DNA of 53,468 bases from Egibacteraceae bacterium (GTDB lineage Bacteria; Actinomycetota; Nitriliruptoria; Euzebyales; Egibacteraceae). The translations under genes were made by a program, and so were the position numbers. Location: the NCBI GenBank assembly GCA_035540635.1, contig DATLGH010000059.1, positions 1-53,468 on the forward strand, given 5' to 3'. The number at the start of each line of letters is the position of its first letter. Positions within the stretch are counted from its first letter, which is position 1. Positions 1 through 8,574 of the stretch are shown here, one piece after another. The notes beneath the pieces were generated by a model that saw nothing but the letters and a program-made list of their open reading frames with translations, did not search any database and was not told the DNA's origin.

Positions 1-27
1 GGACGGTGGGGGGCCAGTGTGCGGGCC

Positions 28-285
28 ATGGCGCTGCCCCCGCCCCGCCGGGCGCTGTTCGTCGACGAGCGTGGCGCGGGAATGCGCGTGTCCTGGCACG
101 CCGAGCGGGGGGTCGTCGTCCTGAGCCTCTGGCGCGACGACGTGTGCGTCGGCAGCTTCCGCCTGCCCGTGGAGGAGGTCTCGCGCCTCACCACCTTCCT
201 CGTCGGCCACCTCGGTGACCTCGCCGCCGCGTCGCAGGCCGGTGGTGGCCCCGACACCGACGAGGTCACCCGGCCACCCGGATGA
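28..285 (+). CDS. Small conserved actinobacterial protein, function unknown
   Basis: An 85-residue protein from ATG at 28; an in-frame GTG at 19 is also possible. The core (SWHAERGVVVLSLWRDD, then CVGSFRLPVEE) resembles short conserved actinobacterial proteins of unknown role. There is no signal peptide or membrane segment, and the tail after about residue 65 is low-complexity. It converges on the hydrolase gene and the two 3' ends overlap by 20 bp. The gene lies near the window edge, so its upstream context cannot be seen. I infer no function. Confidence 0.6.
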   Translation: MALPPPRRALFVDERGAGMRVSWHAERGVVVLSLWRDDVCVGSFRLPVEEVSRLTTFLVGHLGDLAAASQAGGGPDTDEVTRPPG

Positions 286-1396
286 GGAACGCGCGCAGGC
301 GCCGCACGTAGCCCCGGGGGTCGGCGTTCCAGGACTCGAGGTGCCCGGCCGCCTCGACGAGAGCCGTGGTGACGAGGTCGGGACGGGCCGCGGCGAACGC
401 GACGGTACCCGCTGCCGGCACGACCGGGTCATCCATGCCGTGGAACACGAGCACCGGGACGGCCAGGCGCTCCGCAAACGCCTCGCCGTCACCCGAGCGC
501 ACGCCGGTGCGCGCCGCGACGATCGCTTTGACGAGGGGGGTCATCCACCCCGGCACGCCCCGGTCGGCGGCGGCTGCGGTCACCACCGCGTCGCGGTCGA
601 GCACGGGGGTGTCGAGCACCGCGCCGACGACCCGGTGGGCGTCGGGCGAGCGCTGGAGGTAGTGCGCAACCGCCATGCCCCCGACGGAGAGCCCGGCGAG
701 GACGACCGACTCGGCGCCCACATCGAACGCATGGTCCGTCGCGGCCTGCACGCTCCGCCAGTCCACGCGACCGGCCGGGGGCGCACCACCCGAGGCAACC
801 GGCGCGTCGGCCCCCACGACGAGGGCGGGGAGGCCGAGCTCGCGCACCGTCGGCACGAGCCGGTAGGCCTCTCTGCGGGCCTGACCGGGCACGAGCACGA
901 CCCACGTGTCGTGCAGCCCCGCCGTGCGCCAACCCAGGCGGTCGTGGTCCGGCGCGGCCACCTCGGGCAGCACGAGGTCGGCGCGCCCGCCCCCGCGGAG
1001 CGCGACCGCCTCGGCGGGGAAGAAGAACGCCGTGGCGGGGTCGGGTGGATAGGCGAGCGGGTCCAGGCGTGCGCGCGTGCCCGCCTCGAGGGCGCCGGCG
1101 AGCATGACGAGCCGGCGCGTCACGGTGTCGTCGTCGGCTCCGGTGACCTCCCACACCTGGGCGTAGCCGTTCGGCCCGTGGAGGCCCCACACACCCGCGC
1201 GCAGGCTGTCGTCCCGACGTTCGAGCGTCACGGTGCGCTCCCCGACGTCGAGGACGCTCACCGCGGGAGGCGGAGCGGGGGCCGCGCGCAGGACGACCGT
1301 CGCGTAGTGCCAGCCGGCGGCGAGCAGCACGACGAGCGCGGCGGCGAGGAGGCCGGCCGCCGTCCGCCCGCTCCGCCGGCGGGAGGCTGCCGCCAC
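266..1396 (-). CDS. Membrane-anchored alpha/beta hydrolase
   Basis: A 376-residue protein with an N-terminal hydrophobic segment (about residues 12-36) that is either a signal anchor or an uncleaved signal peptide, so the catalytic domain should lie outside the membrane. The fold's triad is visible: nucleophile elbow GLSVGG with Ser about 237, Asp about 322 in FHGMDDPVVP, and His about 352 in AAGH. The arrangement fits the serine esterase/peptidase side of the alpha/beta hydrolase family. The substrate is unknown. It follows a small membrane-protein gene on the same strand and may share its transcript. Confidence 0.75.
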   Translation of the reverse strand: MAAASRRRSGRTAAGLLAAALVVLLAAGWHYATVVLRAAPAPPPAVSVLDVGERTVTLERRDDSLRAGVWGLHGPNGYAQVWEVTGADDDTVTRRLVMLAGALEAGTRARLDPLAYPPDPATAFFFPAEAVALRGGGRADLVLPEVAAPDHDRLGWRTAGLHDTWVVLVPGQARREAYRLVPTVRELGLPALVVGADAPVASGGAPPAGRVDWRSVQAATDHAFDVGAESVVLAGLSVGGMAVAHYLQRSPDAHRVVGAVLDTPVLDRDAVVTAAAADRGVPGWMTPLVKAIVAARTGVRSGDGEAFAERLAVPVLVFHGMDDPVVPAAGTVAFAAARPDLVTTALVEAAGHLESWNADPRGYVRRLRAFLIRVAG

Positions 1397-1403
1397 GGCC
1401 CTG

Positions 1404-1604
1404 CTAGAGGAGGAACAGGAGCACGACGAGGACCCCGAGCACCACCAGTCCGCCGATGAGCGTGCCGACCCGGAACGGGACTCCGGCGGCGGCGGGGCGT
1501 GCGGCGACGATGGCCGGGTCGGGCTCGCCGTCGACGAACGCCTGGAAGCGCCCGGTGTCGGCGGTCGGGTCGAACGGCTCCTCGGGAAGGCCTGATTCGG
1601 TCAC
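1404..1604 (-). CDS. Small single-pass membrane protein
   Basis: A 66-residue protein read from GTG at 1604, preceded by a purine-rich GAGGGCAGG. The first half is acidic and soluble (TESGLPEEPFDPTADTGRF). The last 20 residues are a strongly hydrophobic Val/Leu helix ending at the C-terminus, which suggests a tail-anchored topology. A longer frame reaches 1970, but its extra part runs antisense through dapE and has shadow composition, so I reject it. It sits between dapE and the alpha/beta hydrolase. No family recognised. Confidence 0.55.
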   Translation of the reverse strand: MTESGLPEEPFDPTADTGRFQAFVDGEPDPAIVAARPAAAGVPFRVGTLIGGLVVLGVLVVLLFLL

Positions 1605-1644
1605 CGGGCACCTGCCCTCGCGGTCAGCGGCATCGTCGCCGTCG

Positions 1645-1650
1645 ATGCTA
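1645..1650 (-). promoter_or_regulatory. Putative -10 element TAGCAT
   Basis: On the minus strand TAGCAT lies about 40 nt upstream of the small membrane-protein start. Its first three bases are also the dapE stop codon TAG. The same hexamer recurs upstream of dapC, gcvH and the SDR gene, which supports it as a housekeeping -10. No good -35 is visible. Confidence 0.35.
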
Positions 1651-2733
1651 CCCGGCGTCGCGCCCCCATGGGCGGCCGAGGAACGCCGCGAGGCGTTCCC
1701 GGGCGGCGTGGAGGTTCCCCACGGGGACGTACTCCCCCGCCTGGTGCGCCTGCCCGGTGAGGCCGGGGCCGTAGTTGAGCGCCGGGACGCCTTCCGCGGC
1801 GAACCGGGCGACGTCGGTCCAGGCCTGCTTGGCCTCGACCGGAGCGCCGACGGTCTCGACGAACGCCGCCACGTGGGGGTTGTCGCGGTACGGCCTGGCC
1901 GCCGGTGCGCGGTCGGTGACGTGACACTCCGCCCGGTCCCCGAGGAACGCGCGCAGCGCCTCCTCGGCACTCTCGACGGTTTTGTCGGGTGCGAACCGGT
2001 AGTTGACGTTCACGGTGAACCGGTCCGGCACGACGTTGCGGGCGTTCGCCGTCCAAGCCTGCGTCGCGGTGAGGACCTCCTGGTAGGTCAGCCCGTCGAC
2101 GGTGACGTCGACAGGTCGGCGGTCGTGTAGCTCGGCGAGCAGGCCCCCCGCCTTCGTGAGGGCGTTCTCGCCCTGCCACGGGCGGGCCGAGTGGGCCGCG
2201 CGGCCGCGGATGGTCACTTCGGCGTGCAGCGCACCGAGGCAGCCGAGCTGCACGGTGAGGTCGGTCGGCTCGAGGACCACGGCGAGGTCGGCCTCACCGA
2301 CCTCGGGCACGGCGTCGAGCACCCGGGCGAGCTCGTTGGCCTCGTGCGGCCCCTCCTCGCCGGCGTAGGCGACGAGCAGGAGGTTGTACGGGCCCGCTCG
2401 CAGCGCGGGGTCCTCGAAGCAGTCCATCGCCGCGGCGAGCCCGGACTTCATGTCGCTCGCGCCCCGCCCGACGATGCGGTCCCCGTCGCGCCGGGCGCGA
2501 CGGTCGGCGTCGGTCGGCGGGACGACGTCGAGGTGGCCGACGAGCAGCACGTCGGGCCGGTCCGCGTCCGGCTCGCCCACCACGATCGAGTGACCGACCC
2601 GCTGGACACGCTCCCCGCGGCCGGCGTAGCGAGACTCTACGAGGTCCGCGATCGGCCCCTCCTCCCCGGTGACGCAGGGCAGGGCGAGCAGCTCGCCGAG
2701 GAGCGCCTCGAGCCGGTCGGCGTGCGTGCCCAT
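1648..2733 (-). CDS. dapE: Succinyl-diaminopimelate desuccinylase
   Basis: A 361-residue M20-family metallohydrolase that removes succinate from N-succinyl-LL-diaminopimelate, the penultimate stage of lysine/meso-DAP synthesis in the cytoplasm. Metal ligands are visible: H67 and D69 in VGHLDVVP, D94 in GASDMKSG, the E126-E127 pair in AYAGEEG, and a C-terminal His in GQAHQAGEYV. I start it at the ATG at 2733, which overlaps the dapD stop (TGATG); the longer frame upstream is a dapD shadow. Gene order dapC-dapD-dapE on one strand makes the assignment firm. Confidence 0.92.
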   Translation of the reverse strand: MGTHADRLEALLGELLALPCVTGEEGPIADLVESRYAGRGERVQRVGHSIVVGEPDADRPDVLLVGHLDVVPPTDADRRARRDGDRIVGRGASDMKSGLAAAMDCFEDPALRAGPYNLLLVAYAGEEGPHEANELARVLDAVPEVGEADLAVVLEPTDLTVQLGCLGALHAEVTIRGRAAHSARPWQGENALTKAGGLLAELHDRRPVDVTVDGLTYQEVLTATQAWTANARNVVPDRFTVNVNYRFAPDKTVESAEEALRAFLGDRAECHVTDRAPAARPYRDNPHVAAFVETVGAPVEAKQAWTDVARFAAEGVPALNYGPGLTGQAHQAGEYVPVGNLHAARERLAAFLGRPWGRDAG

Positions 2734-3554
2734 CACACGGGCACGTCGTGCTCGCGCAGCGCCTCGTTCAGGGACACCTTCTTGTCGGTCGCCGCGGAGC
2801 GCTGCCCGATGACGAGCGCGCACGGGACGCCGAACGTGCCCGCCGGGAAGTCCTTCGGCCGGGTGCCGGGGATGACGACGGAGCGGGCGGGGACGCGTCC
2901 CCGGCTCACAACCGGCTCGTCACCGGTGACGTCGACGACCTGCGTCGACGCGGTGAGGACGGTGAGCGCGCCCAGCACGGCGCCCTCCTCGACGACGACC
3001 CCCTCGACGACGACGCAGCGCGACCCGATGAAGGCGTCGTCCTCGATGATGACCGGGCGCGCGCCCGGCGGCTCGAGAACCCCGCCGAGGCCCACCCCGC
3101 CCGACAGGTGGACGTTCCGGCCGACCTGCGCACACGACCCGACGGTCGCCCACGTATCGACCATCGTCCCCGAACCGACGCGCGCACCGATGTTCACGTA
3201 GCTCGGCATGAGCACCGCGCCCGCCTCCACGAACGCGCCGTGGCGCACGACTGCGGGCGGCACGACCCGCACCCCCGCCTGGGCGTAACCCGACTTCAGC
3301 GGCACCTTGTCGCGGAACTCGAACGGGCCGAGCTCGATCGTCTCCATCTTCCGCTGCCGGAAGCTCAGCAGCACCGCGCGCTTCAGCCATTCGTTCACGA
3401 CCCATTCCGAGCCCTGCTTCTCCGCGATGCGGACCGCACCCGTGTCGAGGAGGTCGAGCGCCGCGCTCACCGCCTCACGCGCCTCGGGCGCGTCGTGCGC
3501 GCCGTCCTCGAACGCCGCGTCGATCGTCTTGCGCAGGGCTTCGTGGTCGCTCAT
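2733..3554 (-). CDS. dapD: Tetrahydrodipicolinate N-succinyltransferase
   Basis: A 273-residue cytoplasmic enzyme that transfers succinyl from succinyl-CoA to tetrahydrodipicolinate. The middle is a left-handed beta-helix of hexapeptide repeats (around GAFVEAGAVLMPSYVNIGA, GSGTMVDTWATVGS and HLSGGVGLGG), then a short C-terminal domain. Length and motif wording match the roughly 274-residue enterobacterial-type DapD rather than the longer type I associate with mycobacteria and streptomycetes. Start ATG at 3554 lies 34 bp after the dapC stop. It overlaps dapE by one base, so translation is probably coupled. Confidence 0.93.
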   Translation of the reverse strand: MSDHEALRKTIDAAFEDGAHDAPEAREAVSAALDLLDTGAVRIAEKQGSEWVVNEWLKRAVLLSFRQRKMETIELGPFEFRDKVPLKSGYAQAGVRVVPPAVVRHGAFVEAGAVLMPSYVNIGARVGSGTMVDTWATVGSCAQVGRNVHLSGGVGLGGVLEPPGARPVIIEDDAFIGSRCVVVEGVVVEEGAVLGALTVLTASTQVVDVTGDEPVVSRGRVPARSVVIPGTRPKDFPAGTFGVPCALVIGQRSAATDKKVSLNEALREHDVPV

Positions 3555-3588
3555 CCCCCGAAGCCTATTGCGGGGCGTTACCGCTGCG

Positions 3589-4779
3589 CTAGCGCTGCCC
3601 TTCGTGGCCGGGCAGGTCGCCTGCGGCGATCGCCGCCTGCCAGGCCGCGACCGCAGCCTGGCAGCCGGCCAGGTCGGGGACGAGGGCGACGCGCAGCCAG
3701 CCCCGCCCCGCCGCCCCGAACGCGCTCCCGGGCGAGACCACGACGCGGTGGCGCAGGAGTGCCTCCGCATAGGCGGCGTCGTCACCGCCCGGGGCGGCGA
3801 ACCACACGTAGAACGTCGCCTCGCTTCCGCTCACGTCCAGGCCGGCTCCGGACAGGAACGCGCGCAGCACCGCCCGTTTGCCGTCGAACACCACCCGGCG
3901 CTCGGCGGCGTGGGCGTCGTCGGACCAGGCGGCCGCGGCGGCCCGCTGGACGAAGTCCGGGCTCGCCGTCCCGATGTTCGGGCGCAGGACCCGCTGCTCG
4001 GCGATCAGCGCCGCGTCACCGACGAGCGCCCCGCAGCGGTAGCCGGTCATCCCCGAGCGCTTCGACAGGCTGAACGCCACGACGACGCCCGACAGGTCAC
4101 CGGTGGCGGCCTGGAGCAAGGACGGCGGCGCCGGCGCGTCCACGGGGTAGATGTCGGCGTAGCACTCGTCGCTGGCCAGGACGACGCCGTGCTGGCGGGC
4201 AGTGGCGAGGCAGCGGCGGTAGTAGTCGTCGTCGACCGCGGCCCCCGTCGGGTTGTGCGGGTAGTTCAGCCAGGCGACGCAGGCGCGTTGCAGACGGGCA
4301 GGGTCGAGGGCGTCGAGGGGCAGTCGCCAGCTCTCCCGGGGCGTCAGCTGGACCGGGTCGCTGTCGCCGCCGGCGAACAGCTGGCCGCGCTCGTACACGG
4401 GGTAGCCCGGCGCGCCCCACACGACGGCGCGCCGGGTGCTGTCCCGGTCCACGAGGGCCAGGGGCAGGTGGAAGATGGATTCCTTGCTGCCGGCGGTGGG
4501 TAGAACCTCTGTGTCAGGGTCGACGTCGACCCCGAATCGCCGTCGCACCCATCCCGCGATCGCCGCGCGGACCTCCTGCAGACCCGCGGCTGTCGGGTAC
4601 TGGCTCACCTCCGGCACCGCCTCGATGAGCGCGCGGCGGATGAACGGGGGTGTGGGTTCCACCGGGTCGCCCACGGAGAAGTCGTGCAGGGGCCGCCCGT
4701 CTGCGGCCAGGGCGAGCTTGAGCTCCTGGAAGGCGGCGAGCGGATAGCCGCCGAGCCGCTGCAGGAGCGGATTCGTCAC
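3589..4779 (-). CDS. dapC: Succinyldiaminopimelate aminotransferase
   Basis: A 396-residue fold-type I PLP aminotransferase. The Schiff-base lysine is K240 in FSLSKRSGMTGYR; NYPHNPTG (172-179) and the D204-E205 pair supply other cofactor contacts. Being first in a run with dapD and dapE, it most likely makes N-succinyl-LL-DAP from the 6-keto precursor using glutamate. GTG at 4779 is the start, with AAGGAAAG a little far upstream. The family is broad, so the substrate comes from context rather than from a unique residue. Confidence 0.87.
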   Translation of the reverse strand: MTNPLLQRLGGYPLAAFQELKLALAADGRPLHDFSVGDPVEPTPPFIRRALIEAVPEVSQYPTAAGLQEVRAAIAGWVRRRFGVDVDPDTEVLPTAGSKESIFHLPLALVDRDSTRRAVVWGAPGYPVYERGQLFAGGDSDPVQLTPRESWRLPLDALDPARLQRACVAWLNYPHNPTGAAVDDDYYRRCLATARQHGVVLASDECYADIYPVDAPAPPSLLQAATGDLSGVVVAFSLSKRSGMTGYRCGALVGDAALIAEQRVLRPNIGTASPDFVQRAAAAAWSDDAHAAERRVVFDGKRAVLRAFLSGAGLDVSGSEATFYVWFAAPGGDDAAYAEALLRHRVVVSPGSAFGAAGRGWLRVALVPDLAGCQAAVAAWQAAIAAGDLPGHEGQR

Positions 4780-4824
4780 GCGGCGCCTACCAGGTCGTTT
4801 GAAGGAAAGCCGGCACGGCCAGGG

Positions 4825-4830
4825 ATGCTA
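4825..4830 (-). promoter_or_regulatory. Putative -10 element (TAGCAT) for dapCDE
   Basis: Minus-strand TAGCAT lies about 45 nt upstream of the dapC GTG, in the 236-bp gap shared with the divergent sigma-factor gene. No convincing -35 is visible. The rest of the gap (4831-5015) holds GC-rich sequence with a small inverted repeat GATCG-AGCG-CGATC near 4926-4940. Confidence 0.35.
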
Positions 4831-5015
4831 CAGGTCCGCGGCCGGCCGGCCGACGACAGAAGTAGGCATAGGCAGGCGGGGGCAGGGGCAATACGACAGG
4901 GAGCCGGCGCCGAACGAACCCATGTGATCGAGCGCGATCGGGAACAGTTCGGACTCCGCCGTTGTTAGGTAACGATGTGAAGCAAAGCACAAGCACGTTC
5001 AGGAGGAACGGACCC

Positions 5016-5909
5016 ATGAGTGTCCCCGACGACCTCCTCGACCTGTACTTCTCCGAGCTCGGCAAGGTCCGTCTGCTGACGGCCGAGGACGAGGTCCGCC
5101 TGGCGAAGACGATCGAGGCGGGTCGCGAGGCCCAGGCCAAGCTCGACGCCGGTGAGAAGAAGAACCGGCGCGAGCTCGAGCGCGCGGTACGCGAGGGCCG
5201 GGCGGCCTTCGACCACTTCGTCGCAGCGAACCTGCGGCTCGTGGTCAGCGTTGCCGCGCAGTTCTCCAAGCGGTCGACGCTCGACCTCGGGGAGCTCATC
5301 CAGGAGGGCAACCTCGGACTCCTGCGCGCGGTCGAGAAGTTCGACTGGCGCCGGGGGTACAAGTTCTCGACGTACGCGACGTGGTGGATCCGCCAGGCGA
5401 TCCAGCGTGGCGTGGCCGGCAGCGAGCGGACGATCCGCCTGCCGGTCGCGCTCCATGACGCGCTCGTGAAGGTGCGCGCCGCCGGCGCGCGGCTCGAGTC
5501 GGAGACGGGGCGTGAGGCCACCGTCGCGGAGCTGGCGGAGGCGACGCGGCTGTCGGAGGAGAAGGTGCGCCGCGCGATGGAGGGCGACCACGCCATGACG
5601 TCGCTCGACCGCCCGGTCGGCTTCGACCAGGACGCGAGCGACCTCGGCGAGTTCGTCGCCGTGGCCGAGGACTCCCCCGCCGACGAGGTCGTCGAGCGCA
5701 ACTTCGTCGAGGGGCTGTTCGACCTCGCGCGCGAGCACCTCGACGAGCGCGCGTGGTACGTCCTCACCCGCCGCTACGGGCTCGACGGTCAGCAGGCGCT
5801 CACGCTCGACGCGTTGGGCAGGGAGCTCGGCCTGTCGCGCGAGTCGGTTCGCAAGATCGAGAACCAGGCGCTGCACCGCCTGCAGGAGCAGCTCGGCGTC
5901 GCAGCCTGA
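5016..5909 (+). CDS. RNA polymerase sigma-70 factor, primary/group 2 type
   Basis: A 297-residue sigma factor. Region 1.2 (about 5-35, DLLDLYFSELGKVRLLTAEDE) is followed by region 2 (about 70-132) with the conserved NLRLVVSVA, GNLGLLRAVEKFD and TYATWWIRQAI blocks, region 3, and a region 4.2 helix-turn-helix (about 263-290, ALTLDALGRELGLSRESVRK). It lacks the long N-terminal extension of a main housekeeping sigma, so a group 2 (SigB/HrdA-D-like) factor is likely. ATG at 5016 is chosen because AGGAGG sits at 5001-5006. A strong terminator follows, so it is probably monocistronic. Confidence 0.9.
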   Translation: MSVPDDLLDLYFSELGKVRLLTAEDEVRLAKTIEAGREAQAKLDAGEKKNRRELERAVREGRAAFDHFVAANLRLVVSVAAQFSKRSTLDLGELIQEGNLGLLRAVEKFDWRRGYKFSTYATWWIRQAIQRGVAGSERTIRLPVALHDALVKVRAAGARLESETGREATVAELAEATRLSEEKVRRAMEGDHAMTSLDRPVGFDQDASDLGEFVAVAEDSPADEVVERNFVEGLFDLAREHLDERAWYVLTRRYGLDGQQALTLDALGRELGLSRESVRKIENQALHRLQEQLGVAA

Positions 5910-5935
5910 GCCTCGTCGACTGAAGGACCCCCCAG

Positions 5936-5963
5936 GGCCCCGGCCGTCTCGGCCGGGGCCTTC
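5936..5963 (+). terminator. Rho-independent-type terminator after the sigma gene
   Basis: A perfect 11-bp stem, GGCCCCGGCCG (5936-5946) with CGGCCGGGGCC (5950-5960) around a TCT loop, followed by TTCCTC. It begins 26 nt after the sigma-factor stop codon. Confidence 0.85.
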
Positions 5964-6097
5964 CTCATGCCGCGCGGCGGGGCGGCACCCTCCGCCTCGG
6001 GCAGGCGCTCGGGGTGGAGAAGCCCGCACGTTCAGCGTAGTCGTCAGCGCCACCGCTTCGCTGGGCTCGGTGCGCGAGCACTCGTCCGCTTGGGCGC

Positions 6098-6103
6098 TAC
6101 CCT
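6098..6103 (+). promoter_or_regulatory. Putative leaderless -10 element TACCCT
   Basis: TACCCT ends 5 nt before GTG at 6109 with no ribosome-binding site between. That matches a transcript beginning at or near the start codon. It is the main reason for choosing 6109 over the upstream GTG at 6070. Confidence 0.4.
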
Positions 6104-6108
6104 GCGGC

Positions 6109-7113
6109 GTGCCGTCCCCGCGCCCCACCGCCTCCCGGCGCCCCGCCTCCGCGGCGGGCGTCGTGCGGCTGCTCGCCGCCGACGTCCGCGCCGGCACGGT
6201 CGGTGACCTCGCGACCTGGGTGACGACCGACCGGGCACGTCGGGGCGCGGTGGCGACCCGCGCACCGGGCGGCGCCCTGCGCCGTGCCGAGCCCGGACCG
6301 TGTGGTCCCCTCGTCCTCGAGGCCCGCCCCGACCCGCGCGGCGTCGCGCTCGCCGTCTGGGGACCGGCGGCGACCCCCGCGCACGTCGCCGAGCGGGCAC
6401 TGGCCGACGCCGGTGCGTGGGCGGGTCTCGGCGAACGAGCCGGCGGGTTCGCCGACCTTGTCGCCGCCCACCCGGTGCTGCGGGCGCTCCAGCGCCGACT
6501 CGGCACCCCGCGGCTCTCGCGGGTGCCCCGTCTCGGGGAGGCCTTCGGCCGTGCAGTGCTCGGGCAGCTCGTCCAGTCGCTCGAGGCGCGCCGCTCGACC
6601 GCGCAGGTCGCCGTCATGGCCGGCGAGGAGGCGGCCGGCGGGCTGTGGTGCTGGCCGACGGCCGCGCGCATCGGCGCGACGCCGGCCTGGGCGCTGCGCC
6701 GCTGCGGCGTGTCGTTGCGCGGAGCCCGCGCGCTGCACGCCGCGGCCGTCGCAGACCAGCGCCTCGCCGAGGGCGTCGGCGACTGGCCGGCGCTCGACGC
6801 GCGGCTGCGGGCCCTGTCCGGCGTGGGCGTGTGGACGAGCGCGGAGACGCGCTTGGCGCTCGGCGACCCCGACGCGGTGAGCGTCGGCGACTACCACCTG
6901 CCCGCGCTCATCGGGACGGTCCTCGGGGGAGGGCCGGTGGATGCCCCCCGCGCCTCGTGGACCGACGCGGGCATGCTCGCCCTCCTGGCCCCCTACGCGG
7001 GGCAGCGGGGGCGCGTGATCCGGCTCGTCGTGGCGGGCGTGGCGGCCGGTCTCGTGGCCCGCCCGGCCCGCCGCGCCCCCCGGGCGGCGCTGTCCGCACA
7101 CCGCTACTGGTGA
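6109..7113 (+). CDS. AlkA-like DNA glycosylase (HhH-GPD)
   Basis: A 334-residue protein of the 3-methyladenine DNA glycosylase II type, which excises alkylated bases. The helix-hairpin-helix is at about 232-245 (LRALSGVGVWTS) and the catalytic Asp of the GPD motif is D261 in SVGDYHLP. The block LGEAFGRAVLGQLVQSLEARRS matches the start of the glycosylase domain. The N-terminal 120 residues are variable. No iron-sulfur cysteines follow the domain, consistent with AlkA rather than Nth or MutY. Start taken as the probably leaderless GTG at 6109. Confidence 0.8.
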   Translation: MPSPRPTASRRPASAAGVVRLLAADVRAGTVGDLATWVTTDRARRGAVATRAPGGALRRAEPGPCGPLVLEARPDPRGVALAVWGPAATPAHVAERALADAGAWAGLGERAGGFADLVAAHPVLRALQRRLGTPRLSRVPRLGEAFGRAVLGQLVQSLEARRSTAQVAVMAGEEAAGGLWCWPTAARIGATPAWALRRCGVSLRGARALHAAAVADQRLAEGVGDWPALDARLRALSGVGVWTSAETRLALGDPDAVSVGDYHLPALIGTVLGGGPVDAPRASWTDAGMLALLAPYAGQRGRVIRLVVAGVAAGLVARPARRAPRAALSAHRYW

Positions 7114-7157
7114 CGCCGGCCCGTCACCAGGCGCTGCCCTGGGGCGTTGCAAGCGGC

Positions 7158-8042
7158 ATGAGGCGTTGCCTGACGCTCCTGCTCGCGCTGCTCGTCGCCG
7201 TTGCCGCCGCCCCCGCTGGCGCGGCGGAGGCGGCGCAGGCCGCCCCCCTCCCCGCCGCCGGAGACGGTTGCGCGCACACCGCCGCGGGCACCCCCCGCCG
7301 GCCCGGCGCCCCCGCGCGGGTGCTCGCGAGCGCTCCCGCCGCGGGCGTCGCCGGCACCGGCTCGTGCGCCGGGGTCCGGCCGGGCGCGCGGATCGTCGTG
7401 GACGGGTCGTCGGTGTGCACGCTGAACTTCCGCTTCACCGGGCGGGATCGGCTCGGGCGCACGCACACGTACATGGGCACCGCGGGGCACTGCGCATTCG
7501 GGGGGCAGGTCCGGCCCCCCGTCCAGCGGGTCTGGGGACCCGGGCAGGGGCCCGTCGTGGCCGACGCGGCGGGCCGGCGGATCGGCACGTTCGCCTACGC
7601 GATCGTCAACGGCGCGCGGGACTTCGGCCTCGTCCGGCTCGACGGGGACGTGGCGAGCAGCCCGCGGATGTGCCACTTCGGTGGCCCCACGGGGATCAAC
7701 TCCGACCGCCCCTCGGCCACGACGACGCTGCGGTACTACGGTCAGGGCCTGCTGTTCGGGGGCGTGCTGCCGGCCCGGACCGCCGTCGCCCAGGGCATGC
7801 CCGACGAGGCCCACGTGCGCGCCACGGGGCTCGTCGTACCCGGCGACTCGGGCGCGGGGGTGATCTCCGCCGACGCGCGCGCGGTCGGTCTCGTCATCAC
7901 CCTCGGCGCGCACGGCGGCCGCGTCGGCGCCTCCGGCCTCGACGCCGGCACGATGGGCATCGCCCGCCTGGGACCGGTGCTCAACCGGGCTTCCGTGGCG
8001 CTGCGCGAGCAGCTGACCCTCCACACCGCCGCCCGTCGATAG
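7158..8042 (+). CDS. Secreted trypsin-like serine protease
   Basis: A 294-residue protein with an N-terminal signal peptide (hydrophobic core about 5-20, likely cut near AGAAEA), hence exported. The chymotrypsin-fold triad is visible: H111 in GTAGHC, D155 in RDFGLVRL and S231 in VPGDSGAG. Paired cysteines (C38/C70 and C87/C112 by position) may form disulfides. A low-complexity Ala/Pro stretch follows the signal peptide. The start is the first ATG before the signal peptide; the larger open frame upstream is a shadow of the glycosylase gene. Substrate unknown. Confidence 0.82.
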   Translation: MRRCLTLLLALLVAVAAAPAGAAEAAQAAPLPAAGDGCAHTAAGTPRRPGAPARVLASAPAAGVAGTGSCAGVRPGARIVVDGSSVCTLNFRFTGRDRLGRTHTYMGTAGHCAFGGQVRPPVQRVWGPGQGPVVADAAGRRIGTFAYAIVNGARDFGLVRLDGDVASSPRMCHFGGPTGINSDRPSATTTLRYYGQGLLFGGVLPARTAVAQGMPDEAHVRATGLVVPGDSGAGVISADARAVGLVITLGAHGGRVGASGLDAGTMGIARLGPVLNRASVALREQLTLHTAARR

Positions 8043-8115
8043 GCGGCGCCGGCCCCGGCAACGGCGCGTCGGCACCCCGGGGACGCGGGACCGGCGGGCG
8101 CGGCGATCCTCGCGC

Positions 8116-8574
8116 TCATGTGAGCGCGCCGCGGAAGGCGTCCGGAGGTCCCGCCGCGTCGACGGCGGCCTGGAGCGCGGCGAGGAAGGGCATCGCCTCC
8201 GGGTCGAGCTCCTCGGCGGCGGAGAAGTCGCCCAGGACGCCCTCTGCGAACGGTGCCGCCGTGACGTGGGCGTGGTGGAGGCGGGCGGAGTAGGCGACCA
8301 CGACAACGTCGACCGGATCGCCCTGCCCCGTCTCGAGGGTCGCCTCGGCGATGAAGCCGAAGCAGGAGGCGTTGGCGGGGCGTACGACCTCGGCACCGAA
8401 GCGCTCGAGCAGCGCGGTCCGCCCCTCGTCGTCGGGAGGAAAGTGGGGGAACGTCGTGACCTTGTTCCGCTCAGGCAGCGGCAGCACGACGGCGGGCGGA
8501 ACCGGCCGGCCCTCGCGCTCCACGACACCGCGGGCGGCCTCCCGGCAGACGGCCTCGAGCTCGGCGAGCCTCAC
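8116..8574 (-). CDS. Conserved hypothetical protein in exonuclease/TPM operon
   Basis: A 152-residue soluble protein read from GTG at 8574, which overlaps the stop of the TPM lipoprotein gene (GTGA). Features are an N-terminal helix (ELEAVCREAARGVVEREGR), a Pro-rich strand (PPAVVLPLPERN) and a central hydrophobic strand VDVVVVAYSARLHHAHVT. There is no signal peptide and no catalytic motif I recognise. Tight overlap with the two upstream genes shows co-translation with them. Function unknown. Confidence 0.65.
   Translation of the reverse strand: MRLAELEAVCREAARGVVEREGRPVPPAVVLPLPERNKVTTFPHFPPDDEGRTALLERFGAEVVRPANASCFGFIAEATLETGQGDPVDVVVVAYSARLHHAHVTAAPFAEGVLGDFSAAEELDPEAMPFLAALQAAVDAAGPPDAFRGALT

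Noticed and set aside
4965-6671. Long open frames antisense to the sigma-factor and glycosylase genes
   Set aside because: Arg/Ala/Pro-rich composition mirrors the codon structure of the genes on the other strand, and there is no start signal or recognisable domain. GC-rich shadow frames.
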